A stretch of DNA of 12,881 nucleotides from Flavisolibacter sp. (GTDB lineage: Bacteria > Bacteroidota > Bacteroidia > Chitinophagales > Chitinophagaceae), in assembly GCA_013695175.1 (NCBI GenBank), contig JACDAZ010000036.1, forward strand, positions 1-12,881, read 5' to 3'. The position numbers and the translations under genes are program-made. The notes below the pieces were generated by a model. That model did not search any database, was not told the origin of the DNA, and worked only from the letters and a program-made list of their open reading frames with translations. Of the stretch, positions 6,904-12,881 are shown piece by piece. How positions within the stretch are numbered: the first letter of the stretch is position 1; every line of letters starts with the position of its first letter.

Positions 6904-7340
6904 TTGTACACCCCAGGTAAAATAATTTATTTTGATCCATTTCATTTTAAAGATGGGGGGAGTAAACCTAAATATTTTTTAATTTAAAAGCAGTTGATAA
7001 TGATGTTATTCTAGCAAGCCTGCCATCAAGTCAATCACACCTACCTGTTACCCAAACTATACAGCATGGCTGCTTAGAGATACCAGATAGTTGTATAAAT
7101 TGCTACATTTTTCAAACAAATAAACCAATAACAAAACATGGCTGGTCTTTTAGTTTAAACACTTTCCTGTATGGATTATGGATCGATGATTTTAGCATTT
7201 CGCAGTTAATGAAAAATTATTCAATAGAGAATGTAGAATACGAAATAGTTGGAGAATTAACCGATAAAGAATTGGCTGCCGTATTACATTGTTTTAAAAA
7301 TTCCAGTAGTGTAAAAAAGAAATACAAAAAAATACTTTAA
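6904..7340 (+). pseudogene. Frame-split partner (putative toxin) of the Panacea gene, about 145 aa if restored
   Basis: No single frame covers this gene. From TTG at 6904 the first frame encodes 27 residues (MYTPGKIIYFDPFHFKDGGS, then KPKYFLI) and hits TAA at 6985-6987. The -1 frame continues at once (LKAVDNDVILASLPSSQSHL...) without a stop for about 118 codons to TAA at 7338. The joined reading is a coherent protein: a short beta-rich start with GKIIYFDPF and KPKYFLIL, an ILASLPSSQ strand, a Cys-containing middle (HGCLEI...CINCYIF), a GLWIDDFS segment and a Lys-rich end. The opening pattern (G-x-I ... F-x-DG ... K-x-K-x-FLIL ... ILASLPSS) recalls MazF/PemK-like barrels, a tentative resemblance only. 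It begins 3 bases past the antitoxin stop, so translational coupling is likely. The first frame has no ATG start, only TTG. See findings for mutation versus programmed frameshift. Confidence 0.75.
6975..6987 (+). other. Slippery heptamer T-TTT-TTA followed by stop, at the frame junction
   Basis: In the upstream frame the codons read TAT TTT TTA ATT TAA, so the heptamer (6975-6981) has the X-XXY-YYZ phase needed for -1 slippage, and the downstream frame is exactly -1. A slip would give YFLNLKAV. The T run could equally be a site of base loss or of polymerase slippage. I saw no strong downstream stem-loop by eye. Confidence 0.5.
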
Positions 7341-7405
7341 TTTATTTCATATACTGAATGTAAAATGCTCCTAGTTCTCTTCGCCATAGTTGCCAAAAAT
7401 AAATT

Positions 7406-7720
7406 TTAAAATTCCTCTTCCTCCTCCTCTTCATCATCAAATTGTTCATACTGAACTTCCAGGGTATCATCAAAAATGTCATAATTAAAACCCATATTAA
7501 ACTTTGCCATTGCATATACAAAAGCAAAATTTAAATCATACAGATCGTTTTGAGTTAGCCAGTCTTCTTCTGTTGCCAGCAAAATCCATTCATATAAAAC
7601 TCCCTCAGCAGTCATCCTGGTTGCATTAAGACTTGTTTTTGGAATCAGAAAATGGTTAAACCCGTTACTGTTCCATGCTATTCCTTCTGCTGTTACTTTC
7701 CAATTTCCAAATACCATCAT
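7406..7720 (-). CDS. Small acidic protein of unknown function
   Basis: 104 aa, cytoplasmic, no signal or membrane segment. Visible layout: an N-terminal beta-rich part (VFGNWKVTAEGIAWN, HFLIPKTSL), a Trp-rich middle (LYEWILLATEEDWL), then a helix with DLYDLNFAFVYAMAKF, and an extremely acidic end (DDEEEEEEEF). The compositional coherence and the promoter element upstream support a real gene. I do not recognise a family. Two Met codons open it (7720 and 7717); either could be used. It is convergent with the Panacea partner gene, and the 65 bases between them show no clear terminator. Confidence 0.65.
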   Translation of the reverse strand: MMVFGNWKVTAEGIAWNSNGFNHFLIPKTSLNATRMTAEGVLYEWILLATEEDWLTQNDLYDLNFAFVYAMAKFNMGFNYDIFDDTLEVQYEQFDDEEEEEEEF

Positions 7721-7730
7721 CAGTTTTTTT

Positions 7731-7759
7731 CAAATGTATAAAACAGCTTGGTATAGCTG
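7731..7759 (-). promoter_or_regulatory. -7 promoter element and inverted repeat upstream of the acidic-protein gene
   Basis: On the minus strand TACATTTG (7738-7731) matches the Bacteroidota -7 consensus exactly, 10 bases before the ATG, implying a very short leader. Just upstream, CAGCT-N6-AGCTG (7744-7759) is a 5-bp inverted repeat lying between the -7 element and the -33 region, a suitable place for a repressor. No -33 TTTG is seen. Confidence 0.4.
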
Positions 7760-7872
7760 CTTATTGTGTATAAAAAAGAATGTTACAATCATAATTAATC
7801 ATGCAGAAGTGAAGCCAGCTAACCTTTACCATTGCTTTTGCATTTTGTTTAGTTACTTGCCACAGCCTAAGA

Positions 7873-8598
7873 ATGCGATTTTTAAAATCTTCCATACTAT
7901 TTTTATTTACCCTGCTGATTTTGAACAATGCACAAGGTCAGTATAAAGTTCAGGGTACCGTATATGACAGCTCAAGAACTTATCCCTTATCTTCTGTTTC
8001 TGTAATGTCAACAAACGGAAAAGGAACTGTCACAAATGCAAATGGTTTTTACCAACTGGAGATACAGGAACAAGATTCCATCTGGTTTTCTTATTTAAAT
8101 AAACCCACTATAAAGTTTCCGGTATTAAAGATCACTGATCATACTCAGTTTGATATTGCCCTGCAAGTACCAATACAAATATTACCCGAAGTTTTGATCA
8201 GGCCAAGGAGTTACAGGTTAGATTCGTTACAAAACAGGACCGATTATGCAAAGGTTTTTGATTTCCGTCGTCCCAACCTGGAAACTATGACTTCTATTGG
8301 TGCATCAGGAGCTGCTTTTGATATCCAGGAAATCATCAGGCTTTTTCAATTCAGAAAAAACAGGTCCATGATGAGTTTTCAAAACAGGCTTTTACAACAG
8401 GAGAAAGATAAATATATTGATTACCGTTTCAGTAAAGTACTTGTGCGCAAGCTAACAGAAGCAAGTGATGAAGAACTGACTACATATATGATTTTGTATC
8501 GTCCCACTTATGAATTCATTTTATACTCCAGCGATTATGACTTTCAGCATTATATAAAAGAAAGTTTCAAAAAGTACAAATCATCTAAACAATTTTAA
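7873..8598 (+). CDS. Exported protein with carboxypeptidase-D regulatory-like domain
   Basis: 241 aa. Signal peptide at residues 1-22 (FLFTLLILNNAQG). Residues about 24-95 form a carboxypeptidase-regulatory-like beta-sandwich: VQGTVYD, PLSSVSVMSTNGKGTVTNANGFYQLEI and a following strand pair. In Bacteroidota this domain often opens TonB-dependent receptors, but here no plug or barrel follows, and the protein ends after a basic, helix-rich region (residues 110-241) with FRRPN, IQEIIRLFQFRKNRSMMSFQ and a Lys-rich end. The role of the second half is unknown; such stand-alone proteins are common in the phylum. The M19 dipeptidase gene starts 41 bases downstream, and the two may share a transcript. 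Confidence 0.8.
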   Translation: MRFLKSSILFLFTLLILNNAQGQYKVQGTVYDSSRTYPLSSVSVMSTNGKGTVTNANGFYQLEIQEQDSIWFSYLNKPTIKFPVLKITDHTQFDIALQVPIQILPEVLIRPRSYRLDSLQNRTDYAKVFDFRRPNLETMTSIGASGAAFDIQEIIRLFQFRKNRSMMSFQNRLLQQEKDKYIDYRFSKVLVRKLTEASDEELTTYMILYRPTYEFILYSSDYDFQHYIKESFKKYKSSKQF

Positions 8599-8639
8599 TT
8601 TGCTGCATAATTCTTAAATTGTTATTCTAACTGTTTAGC

Positions 8640-9815
8640 ATGAGAATTATTTTTATTGTTATTGTTTTCATTTTGACTTCCTGCCAGTCTTATAAAAAAC
8701 TTCACGAAAAAGCAATAGTAGTTGATACACATAATGATGTTTTATCTACAGTCCCTATGCGTGGTCTCAATTGGGAAACCGATTTAAGAGGAAAAGCACA
8801 TTCAGATATTCAAAGATTCAAACAAGGTGGTGTTGACATACAGATTTTTTCTATCTGGTGTGATGGACGTAAAGAAAACGCTTATCAATATGCCAATATT
8901 GAAATTGATTCTTTGTATGCCATGATAAACAGGAACCCGGATAAATTAATGCTGGTTAAAACTCCTGCAGAATTAAAAGCAGCGGTACAACAAAAAAAGT
9001 TAGGTTGTATGATTGGTGTGGAAGGCGGGCATATGCTGGAAGACCGCTTAGATTATTTAGATAGCTTTTACAATAGAGGCAGCAGGTATTTAACGCTTAC
9101 CCATAATGTTTCTACATCCTGGGCATCATCGGCTATGGATGAAACAAGAACTCCTGATCCTGATGGAGAAACAAAAAATATTACTCCCGGACTTAATGAT
9201 TTTGGAAAACAAGTGGTAAGAAGAATGAATGAATTAGGAATGATGGTTGACGTAAGCCATGTGGGAGATAAAACTTTTTGGGATGTGATAGATGTTAGTA
9301 CCAAACCAGTTATTGCTTCTCATAGTTGTGCATATACTTTATGTCCTGTTTTTAGAAATTTAAAAGATGACCAAATTAAAGCCATTGCAAAAATTGGTGG
9401 AGTGATTTTTTTAAACTTCTTTTCCGGATTTGTGGATAGCAATTATTTAACCCGCATACAGGATTTTAATAAAAAGCATAAGACTGAAAGAGACTCGCTC
9501 AGAAACCTGAAATGGAGCAGCTATGAAATTGATGAATGGATGTCAAAAACATATTCTGCAGAAGCTGAAGTGCTGCGTCCGCATATGAACCAGTTACTTG
9601 ATCATCTTGATTATATTGTAAAATTAAGCAGTGCTGATCATGTTGGATTGGGATCTGATTTTGATGGTGTTTCATCTACTCCTCGCCCTTTAGACGATGT
9701 TTCTACTTTTCCGTTAATTACTAAAGCATTGCTGGAAAGAGGCTATTCAAAAAAAGATATCAGGAAAATTTTAGGTGAAAATTTTATTCGTGTATTTAAT
9801 GCAAATATGAATTGA
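8640..9815 (+). CDS. Membrane dipeptidase (peptidase M19) lipoprotein
   Basis: 391 aa. A lipoprotein signal ends in LTSC with Cys15 as the lipidation residue, so the enzyme is probably membrane-anchored outside the cytoplasm. The renal-dipeptidase zinc site is complete: His31 and Asp33 in DTHND, bridging Glu128 in GVEGGH, His207 in DVSH and His228 in SHS; Asp340 in GSDFDG is the conserved catalytic-site Asp. Length is normal for the family. M19 enzymes cleave dipeptides, including those with a D-residue at the C-terminal side, which suits peptide scavenging or use of cell-wall fragments. The GH3 gene begins 20 bases after its stop, indicating an operon. Confidence 0.94.
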   Translation: MRIIFIVIVFILTSCQSYKKLHEKAIVVDTHNDVLSTVPMRGLNWETDLRGKAHSDIQRFKQGGVDIQIFSIWCDGRKENAYQYANIEIDSLYAMINRNPDKLMLVKTPAELKAAVQQKKLGCMIGVEGGHMLEDRLDYLDSFYNRGSRYLTLTHNVSTSWASSAMDETRTPDPDGETKNITPGLNDFGKQVVRRMNELGMMVDVSHVGDKTFWDVIDVSTKPVIASHSCAYTLCPVFRNLKDDQIKAIAKIGGVIFLNFFSGFVDSNYLTRIQDFNKKHKTERDSLRNLKWSSYEIDEWMSKTYSAEAEVLRPHMNQLLDHLDYIVKLSSADHVGLGSDFDGVSSTPRPLDDVSTFPLITKALLERGYSKKDIRKILGENFIRVFNANMN

Positions 9816-9835
9816 TCTTGTAAAAAAATTATATC

Positions 9836-10927
9836 ATGCGTCTCCTTATATTAGTTTTACTTCTTCCATTTACATCATTTAGTCAGCAAAAACCACGGCT
9901 GGAGGAAATGGCTGCACAAATGATCATGATTGGTTTACCAGATAATGTGATTGATACCAACAGTACATTTTATAAAGATGTAAGAGCCGGAAAAATGGGA
10001 GGAATTACCATGTATGAAAGACATCTTACAGCAACAAATACTGCTGAAAATTTAAAAAAGCTTATAGCAACATACCAGCAAATTTCACCCTTGCCACTTT
10101 TTATTTCCATAACGCAGGAAGGTGGTCTTGTTAATCGTTTAAAACCCAAATATGGTTTTCCACCCATGCCTTCTGCCGAATACCTTGGCAAGCTGAATAA
10201 TTTAGACTCTACAAAATATTATGCTGATACTATAGCCCGTACATTATCAGAATTAGGAATAAATATAAATTTTGCTCCGGTTGTTGATATTTACAGAGCA
10301 GATAACCCCGTATTAGGTTCACGTGAAAGAACCTTCTCACATAGAACTGATATTATTATACAACATGCAGAGCAGGTAATTAAGTCACATAATCATTTTA
10401 ATGTTCTTACTGTTTTAAAGCATTTCCCTGGACATGGCAGTTCTACAAAAGACTCGCACCTTGAATTAACAGATGTAAGTACAACATGGAAGAAAGAAGA
10501 GTTAGAACCATATATTGAGCTTCTAAAAAAAGAAATCGTTCAAGGTGTTATGACTGCCCATATTGTAAATAAACAATTAGACCCATCTGCTCTTCCTGCC
10601 ACTTTATCTTATAAAATAATTGAAGGTGTGTTAAGAAAAAAATTAAAATTTGATGGCGTTGTTTTTTCCGATGACATGCACATGAAAGCTATCAGTTCGG
10701 AATATGATGTAAAAGATGCTATAGAAAAAGCTATTAATGCAGGTGTTGATGTATTACTTTTCTCCGGAAATATTTCCGATGATAAAACTTCTTCAGCTTC
10801 AAATATTTTACACCTAATTATTCAACTTGTAGAAGAAAATAAAATATCAAAAATAAGAATTGAAGAATCTTATAACAGAATTATGAAGATGAAGAAAGCG
10901 ATTGGTATACTAAAACCAGCAGCTTAA
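9836..10927 (+). CDS. Exported glycoside hydrolase family 3, NagZ-like
   Basis: 363 aa with a signal peptide (residues 1-17, ending SFS). It is a single GH3 TIM-barrel domain of NagZ type. Key sites: KHFPGHGSS with Lys195-His196, the Asp206-Ser207-His208 loop that supplies the general acid/base His in NagZ enzymes, and FSDDMHM with Asp279 as the probable nucleophile. NVLTVLKHFPGHG, NFAPVVDIYR and RERTFSHR also fit. By family it removes N-acetylglucosamine from muropeptides or chitin-type sugars. The usual D-Q-E-G-G-R segment reads T93-Q-E-G-G-L, so a substrate-contact Asp is replaced by Thr; see findings. An extracytoplasmic NagZ beside an M19 dipeptidase suggests peptidoglycan-fragment breakdown. 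It probably shares a transcript with the dipeptidase gene. Confidence 0.88.
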   Translation: MRLLILVLLLPFTSFSQQKPRLEEMAAQMIMIGLPDNVIDTNSTFYKDVRAGKMGGITMYERHLTATNTAENLKKLIATYQQISPLPLFISITQEGGLVNRLKPKYGFPPMPSAEYLGKLNNLDSTKYYADTIARTLSELGININFAPVVDIYRADNPVLGSRERTFSHRTDIIIQHAEQVIKSHNHFNVLTVLKHFPGHGSSTKDSHLELTDVSTTWKKEELEPYIELLKKEIVQGVMTAHIVNKQLDPSALPATLSYKIIEGVLRKKLKFDGVVFSDDMHMKAISSEYDVKDAIEKAINAGVDVLLFSGNISDDKTSSASNILHLIIQLVEENKISKIRIEESYNRIMKMKKAIGILKPAA

Positions 10928-10980
10928 ACTAAGGAAGTAAATTGATTGTTTTTAATACTTTTATACAATAACCAACATAT

Positions 10981-11805
10981 ATGAACCTCAAATCAGCCTT
11001 AGCTATTATTTTATCAGCAACAATACTCATTTCCTGTCACGAAGATCCTGAAAAAATGCCTGACACTTCTCCCTTTTATAAAGAAGATAACATCACTTAC
11101 ACTGCAGATACAACAAATATGAAAGGCTTTGTTGTCTATGATCAAAATAAGGAAGGAAAAAGACCCGGTGTTTTAGTGGTGCATGAATGGTGGGGACAAA
11201 ACGATTATGTTCGCAACAGGGCAAAACAACTGGCAGAACTGGGCTATATTGCCATGGCTGTTGACATGTTTGGTGGTGGAAAAGAAGCAGATAATCCACA
11301 GGATGCGCAAACCTTAGCTACTCCATTTTACCAGGATCCGCAAATGGCTAAAACAAGACTGGATGCAGCTTTACAACAATTAAGATCTTACTCTCAAACC
11401 GACAGTACGCAAATTGCAGCAATAGGGTATTGTTTTGGTGGTGCCGTTGTTTTAAATTCAGCTTTATTAGGTTCTGATCTAAAAGGTGTAGTTAGTTTTC
11501 ATGGAAACCTGCCCGCTACTTCAATAAAAGATTCTTTAAGATCCGGCATACTTGTTTGTCATGGAGAAGATGATCAGTTTGTGCCGCAGCAGGAGATAAA
11601 TGCTTTTAAGCAAAAAATGGAAGCTGCTGGTGCTGATTATACTTTTAAATCATATCCAAACTCAACACATGCTTTCACCAATCCGGAAGCTACTGAAAAA
11701 GGAAAAAAATTTAATATCCCCATTGCCTATAATGGATCAGCAGATACGGCTTCATGGAATGATATGAAGGCGTTTTTCAACCGGATCTTTACAGCAAACA
11801 AATAA
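10981..11805 (+). CDS. Dienelactone-hydrolase-family lipoprotein
   Basis: 274 aa. Lipoprotein signal ending LISC (Cys19). The alpha/beta-hydrolase core shows a complete dienelactone-hydrolase-type site: Glu69 in VVHEWWG, nucleophile Cys151 in GYCFGG (Cys instead of Ser is the family hallmark), Asp198 in GEDDQFVP and His230 in STHAFTNP. Length fits the family plus an export signal. Family members open lactone rings or cleave esters; with an outer location here the natural substrate is unknown, and a role in chlorocatechol breakdown should not be assumed. It follows the GH3 gene by 53 bases on the same strand. Confidence 0.92.
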   Translation: MNLKSALAIILSATILISCHEDPEKMPDTSPFYKEDNITYTADTTNMKGFVVYDQNKEGKRPGVLVVHEWWGQNDYVRNRAKQLAELGYIAMAVDMFGGGKEADNPQDAQTLATPFYQDPQMAKTRLDAALQQLRSYSQTDSTQIAAIGYCFGGAVVLNSALLGSDLKGVVSFHGNLPATSIKDSLRSGILVCHGEDDQFVPQQEINAFKQKMEAAGADYTFKSYPNSTHAFTNPEATEKGKKFNIPIAYNGSADTASWNDMKAFFNRIFTANK

Positions 11806-11891
11806 GCATTAACATTTTAAAGCGAAATTTTAAGAGAGAGGGTAACACAAAAAATCATTAATTATCGTTATGTTGCTATAAGATAAAACTC

Positions 11892-12494
11892 ATGAAAGGA
11901 ATATTATTAATTTCTGCTTTTTTCTTTGCAACATCTGTATTTTCTCAAAATGTAAATACAGCTATACACGGCATTCAGTGGAAGGACCAGTTACATACGG
12001 CTTCGGATGAAGATTATTTATCTGAACAGGAAAAACTGATCTTTTTTTATATGAACCTGGCGAGGGTACAGCCTCAGTATTTTGCAGACAGTGTTCTTAA
12101 AACTTATAAGGGTGCAGAAAAGCATGATAATTCTTACCTCAAGAATTCATCATATGTAGCTTCTTTATACAAAGAGCTTAAACAATTAAAACCTCTTCCA
12201 CCTTTAATGCCTGATAAAATTTTATACCAGTCAGCTAATTGTTTTGCTGAATCGGCAGGTAAAATTGGGCGTACCGGGCATGACCGCAGCCAGACAAATT
12301 GCAAGCTTAAATATGCCGAATGCTGTTCCTATGGTTTGGATAAGGCCCTTGATATTGTTGTGCAGCTTTTAATAGATCATAATATTCCCGATCTTGGTCA
12401 CCGTAAAATAATTTTAGGTGATTTTAATTATATGGGAGTTGCCATACAACCTCATAAAACATTCAGGCAAAATGCAGTGATGAATTTTAAATGA
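11892..12494 (+). CDS. Secreted CAP/SCP-domain protein
   Basis: 200 aa with a signal peptide (residues 1-18, ending VFS). Residues about 43-195 form a CAP domain: helix SEQEKLIFFYMNLARVQPQYFAD, a Pro-rich loop, the first CAP His at 130 in TGHDRS, and the second at 170 in LGHRKIIL, followed by MGVAIQP. Four cysteines (in SANCF, TNCKL and AECCS) lie between the helix and the GHR motif and may form disulfides outside the cytoplasm. Bacterial CAP proteins (YkwD-like) are poorly understood; lipid or envelope binding and proteolysis have been proposed. The stop overlaps the ATG of the next gene by 4 bases, implying translational coupling. Confidence 0.85.
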   Translation: MKGILLISAFFFATSVFSQNVNTAIHGIQWKDQLHTASDEDYLSEQEKLIFFYMNLARVQPQYFADSVLKTYKGAEKHDNSYLKNSSYVASLYKELKQLKPLPPLMPDKILYQSANCFAESAGKIGRTGHDRSQTNCKLKYAECCSYGLDKALDIVVQLLIDHNIPDLGHRKIILGDFNYMGVAIQPHKTFRQNAVMNFK

Positions 12495-12881
12495 TTTTTA
12501 TGGACCAACTGACTTTAGGAATTGGAACAAGATTACAACACACTCAACACGGACCGGGCGTTATTGTAGGTGTAAAATATGCAACCTATCTTATCTCATT
12601 CATTTATCATGGCGTAAAAGAAATTGATAAAAACGATCCTAAACTGGAAGAAATTATCCCTGAAAATGTTACTGAAGAAATAGAAACACATTCAGATGTA
12701 GAACGTTCTTTGCTTAAAATTCTCAGACTTTGGGGTGGCATTACCGAGCAGGTACCGATTGGCGACCGCTGGCAGAAAGGAACAATGATTTTACAACCCG
12801 CTGATAAAACATTAAAACCCAAAGAAGTTCCCATTGAAGAATTCTTTCACAAAATTGTTATGCTTCGCGACAGGATAAGAG
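12491..12881 (+). CDS. Conserved-looking protein of unknown function, N-terminal part (3' end outside window)
   Basis: 130 full codons are visible and the frame is open to the right edge. The ATG at 12491 overlaps the CAP gene stop in an ATGA; a second ATG at 12500 (MDQLTLG) is equally plausible. The start, LTLGIGTRLQHTQHGPGVIVGV, is a small SH3-like barrel pattern with the H-G-x-G-x-V turn seen in some nucleic-acid-linked domains. It continues with ATYLISFIYHGVKEID, an acidic helix, and IGDRWQKGTMILQPADKT. No signal peptide, so cytoplasmic. I do not recognise the family. Confidence 0.75.
   Translation, partial: MIFMDQLTLGIGTRLQHTQHGPGVIVGVKYATYLISFIYHGVKEIDKNDPKLEEIIPENVTEEIETHSDVERSLLKILRLWGGITEQVPIGDRWQKGTMILQPADKTLKPKEVPIEEFFHKIVMLRDRIR

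Noticed and set aside
6983..6989. TTTAAAA as a second slippery heptamer at the frame junction
   Set aside because: Its phase is wrong for the upstream frame (codons ATT TAA AAG), so canonical -1 slippage there would not join the two frames; T-TTT-TTA at 6975 is in phase.
6990..7029. Pseudoknot-like pairing GCAG/CTGC and TTGAT/ATCAA downstream of the slippery site
   Set aside because: Stems are 4-5 bp with a poor loop arrangement; such pairings occur by chance, so I do not count them as a stimulatory element.
7734..7946. Plus-strand frame overlapping the start of the carboxypeptidase-regulatory-like gene
   Set aside because: It lies in a different frame over a confident signal peptide region and shows no protein motif.
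1..12881. tRNA, rRNA, CRISPR array, insertion sequence or prophage genes
   Set aside because: No cloverleaf, regular spaced repeats, transposase or integrase motifs, or terminal inverted repeats were found by eye.

Overview
The window reads as chromosomal DNA from a member of the Bacteroidota, most likely a Chitinophagaceae-type environmental bacterium. Evidence: AT-rich DNA, almost no Shine-Dalgarno sequences, several TAnnTTTG-type -7 promoter elements close to start codons, Bacteroidota-style lipoprotein and secretion signals, and typical families (tricorn-type S41 protease, carboxypeptidase-D-regulatory-like exported protein, DoxX, Bacteroidota-type NagZ-like GH3). The family names come from motifs read by eye; no database search was run.

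Layout. 1-1579: the 3' part of a tricorn-like S41 protease gene, ending at a strong bidirectional terminator. 1645-3355 (minus strand): a PRC-barrel protein with a charged repeat tail, a small single-pass membrane protein just upstream of it, and a secreted NTF2/SnoaL-like protein with its own terminator. 3356-3678: an intergenic region with a good Bacteroidota promoter for an exported L,D-transpeptidase-like protein (3679-4428). 4472-5062 (minus): an unrecognised exported, possibly lipidated protein, divergent from a DoxX membrane protein and a hotdog thioesterase (5154-6050). 6308-7340: a toxin-antitoxin-like pair made of an intact Panacea (DUF4065) antitoxin gene and a downstream gene split between two frames. 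7406-7720 (minus): a small acidic protein of unknown function. 7873-12881 (plus): a run of exported proteins: carboxypeptidase-regulatory-like protein, M19 dipeptidase lipoprotein, NagZ-like GH3, dienelactone-hydrolase-like lipoprotein and CAP-domain protein, then the start of an unrecognised cytoplasmic protein overlapping the CAP gene by 4 bases.

How the genes may work together. Several products probably act on cell-wall or peptide material outside the cytoplasm: the L,D-transpeptidase-like protein, the M19 dipeptidase and the NagZ-like glycosidase, the last two adjacent with a 20-base gap. This points to envelope turnover or peptide and muropeptide scavenging, but the link is inferred from proximity. 

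The most notable item is the Panacea locus. The downstream partner (6904-7340) is left empty by simple ORF calling because a -1 shift splits it at about 6975-6985. The break falls exactly at a T-TTT-TTA heptamer in the correct frame, the same slippery sequence used by HIV-1 gag-pol, with a stop codon one codon later. The gene is therefore a one-base-deleted toxin relic, a homopolymer sequencing error, or a toxin made by programmed frameshifting or transcriptional slippage. Sequence alone cannot decide.
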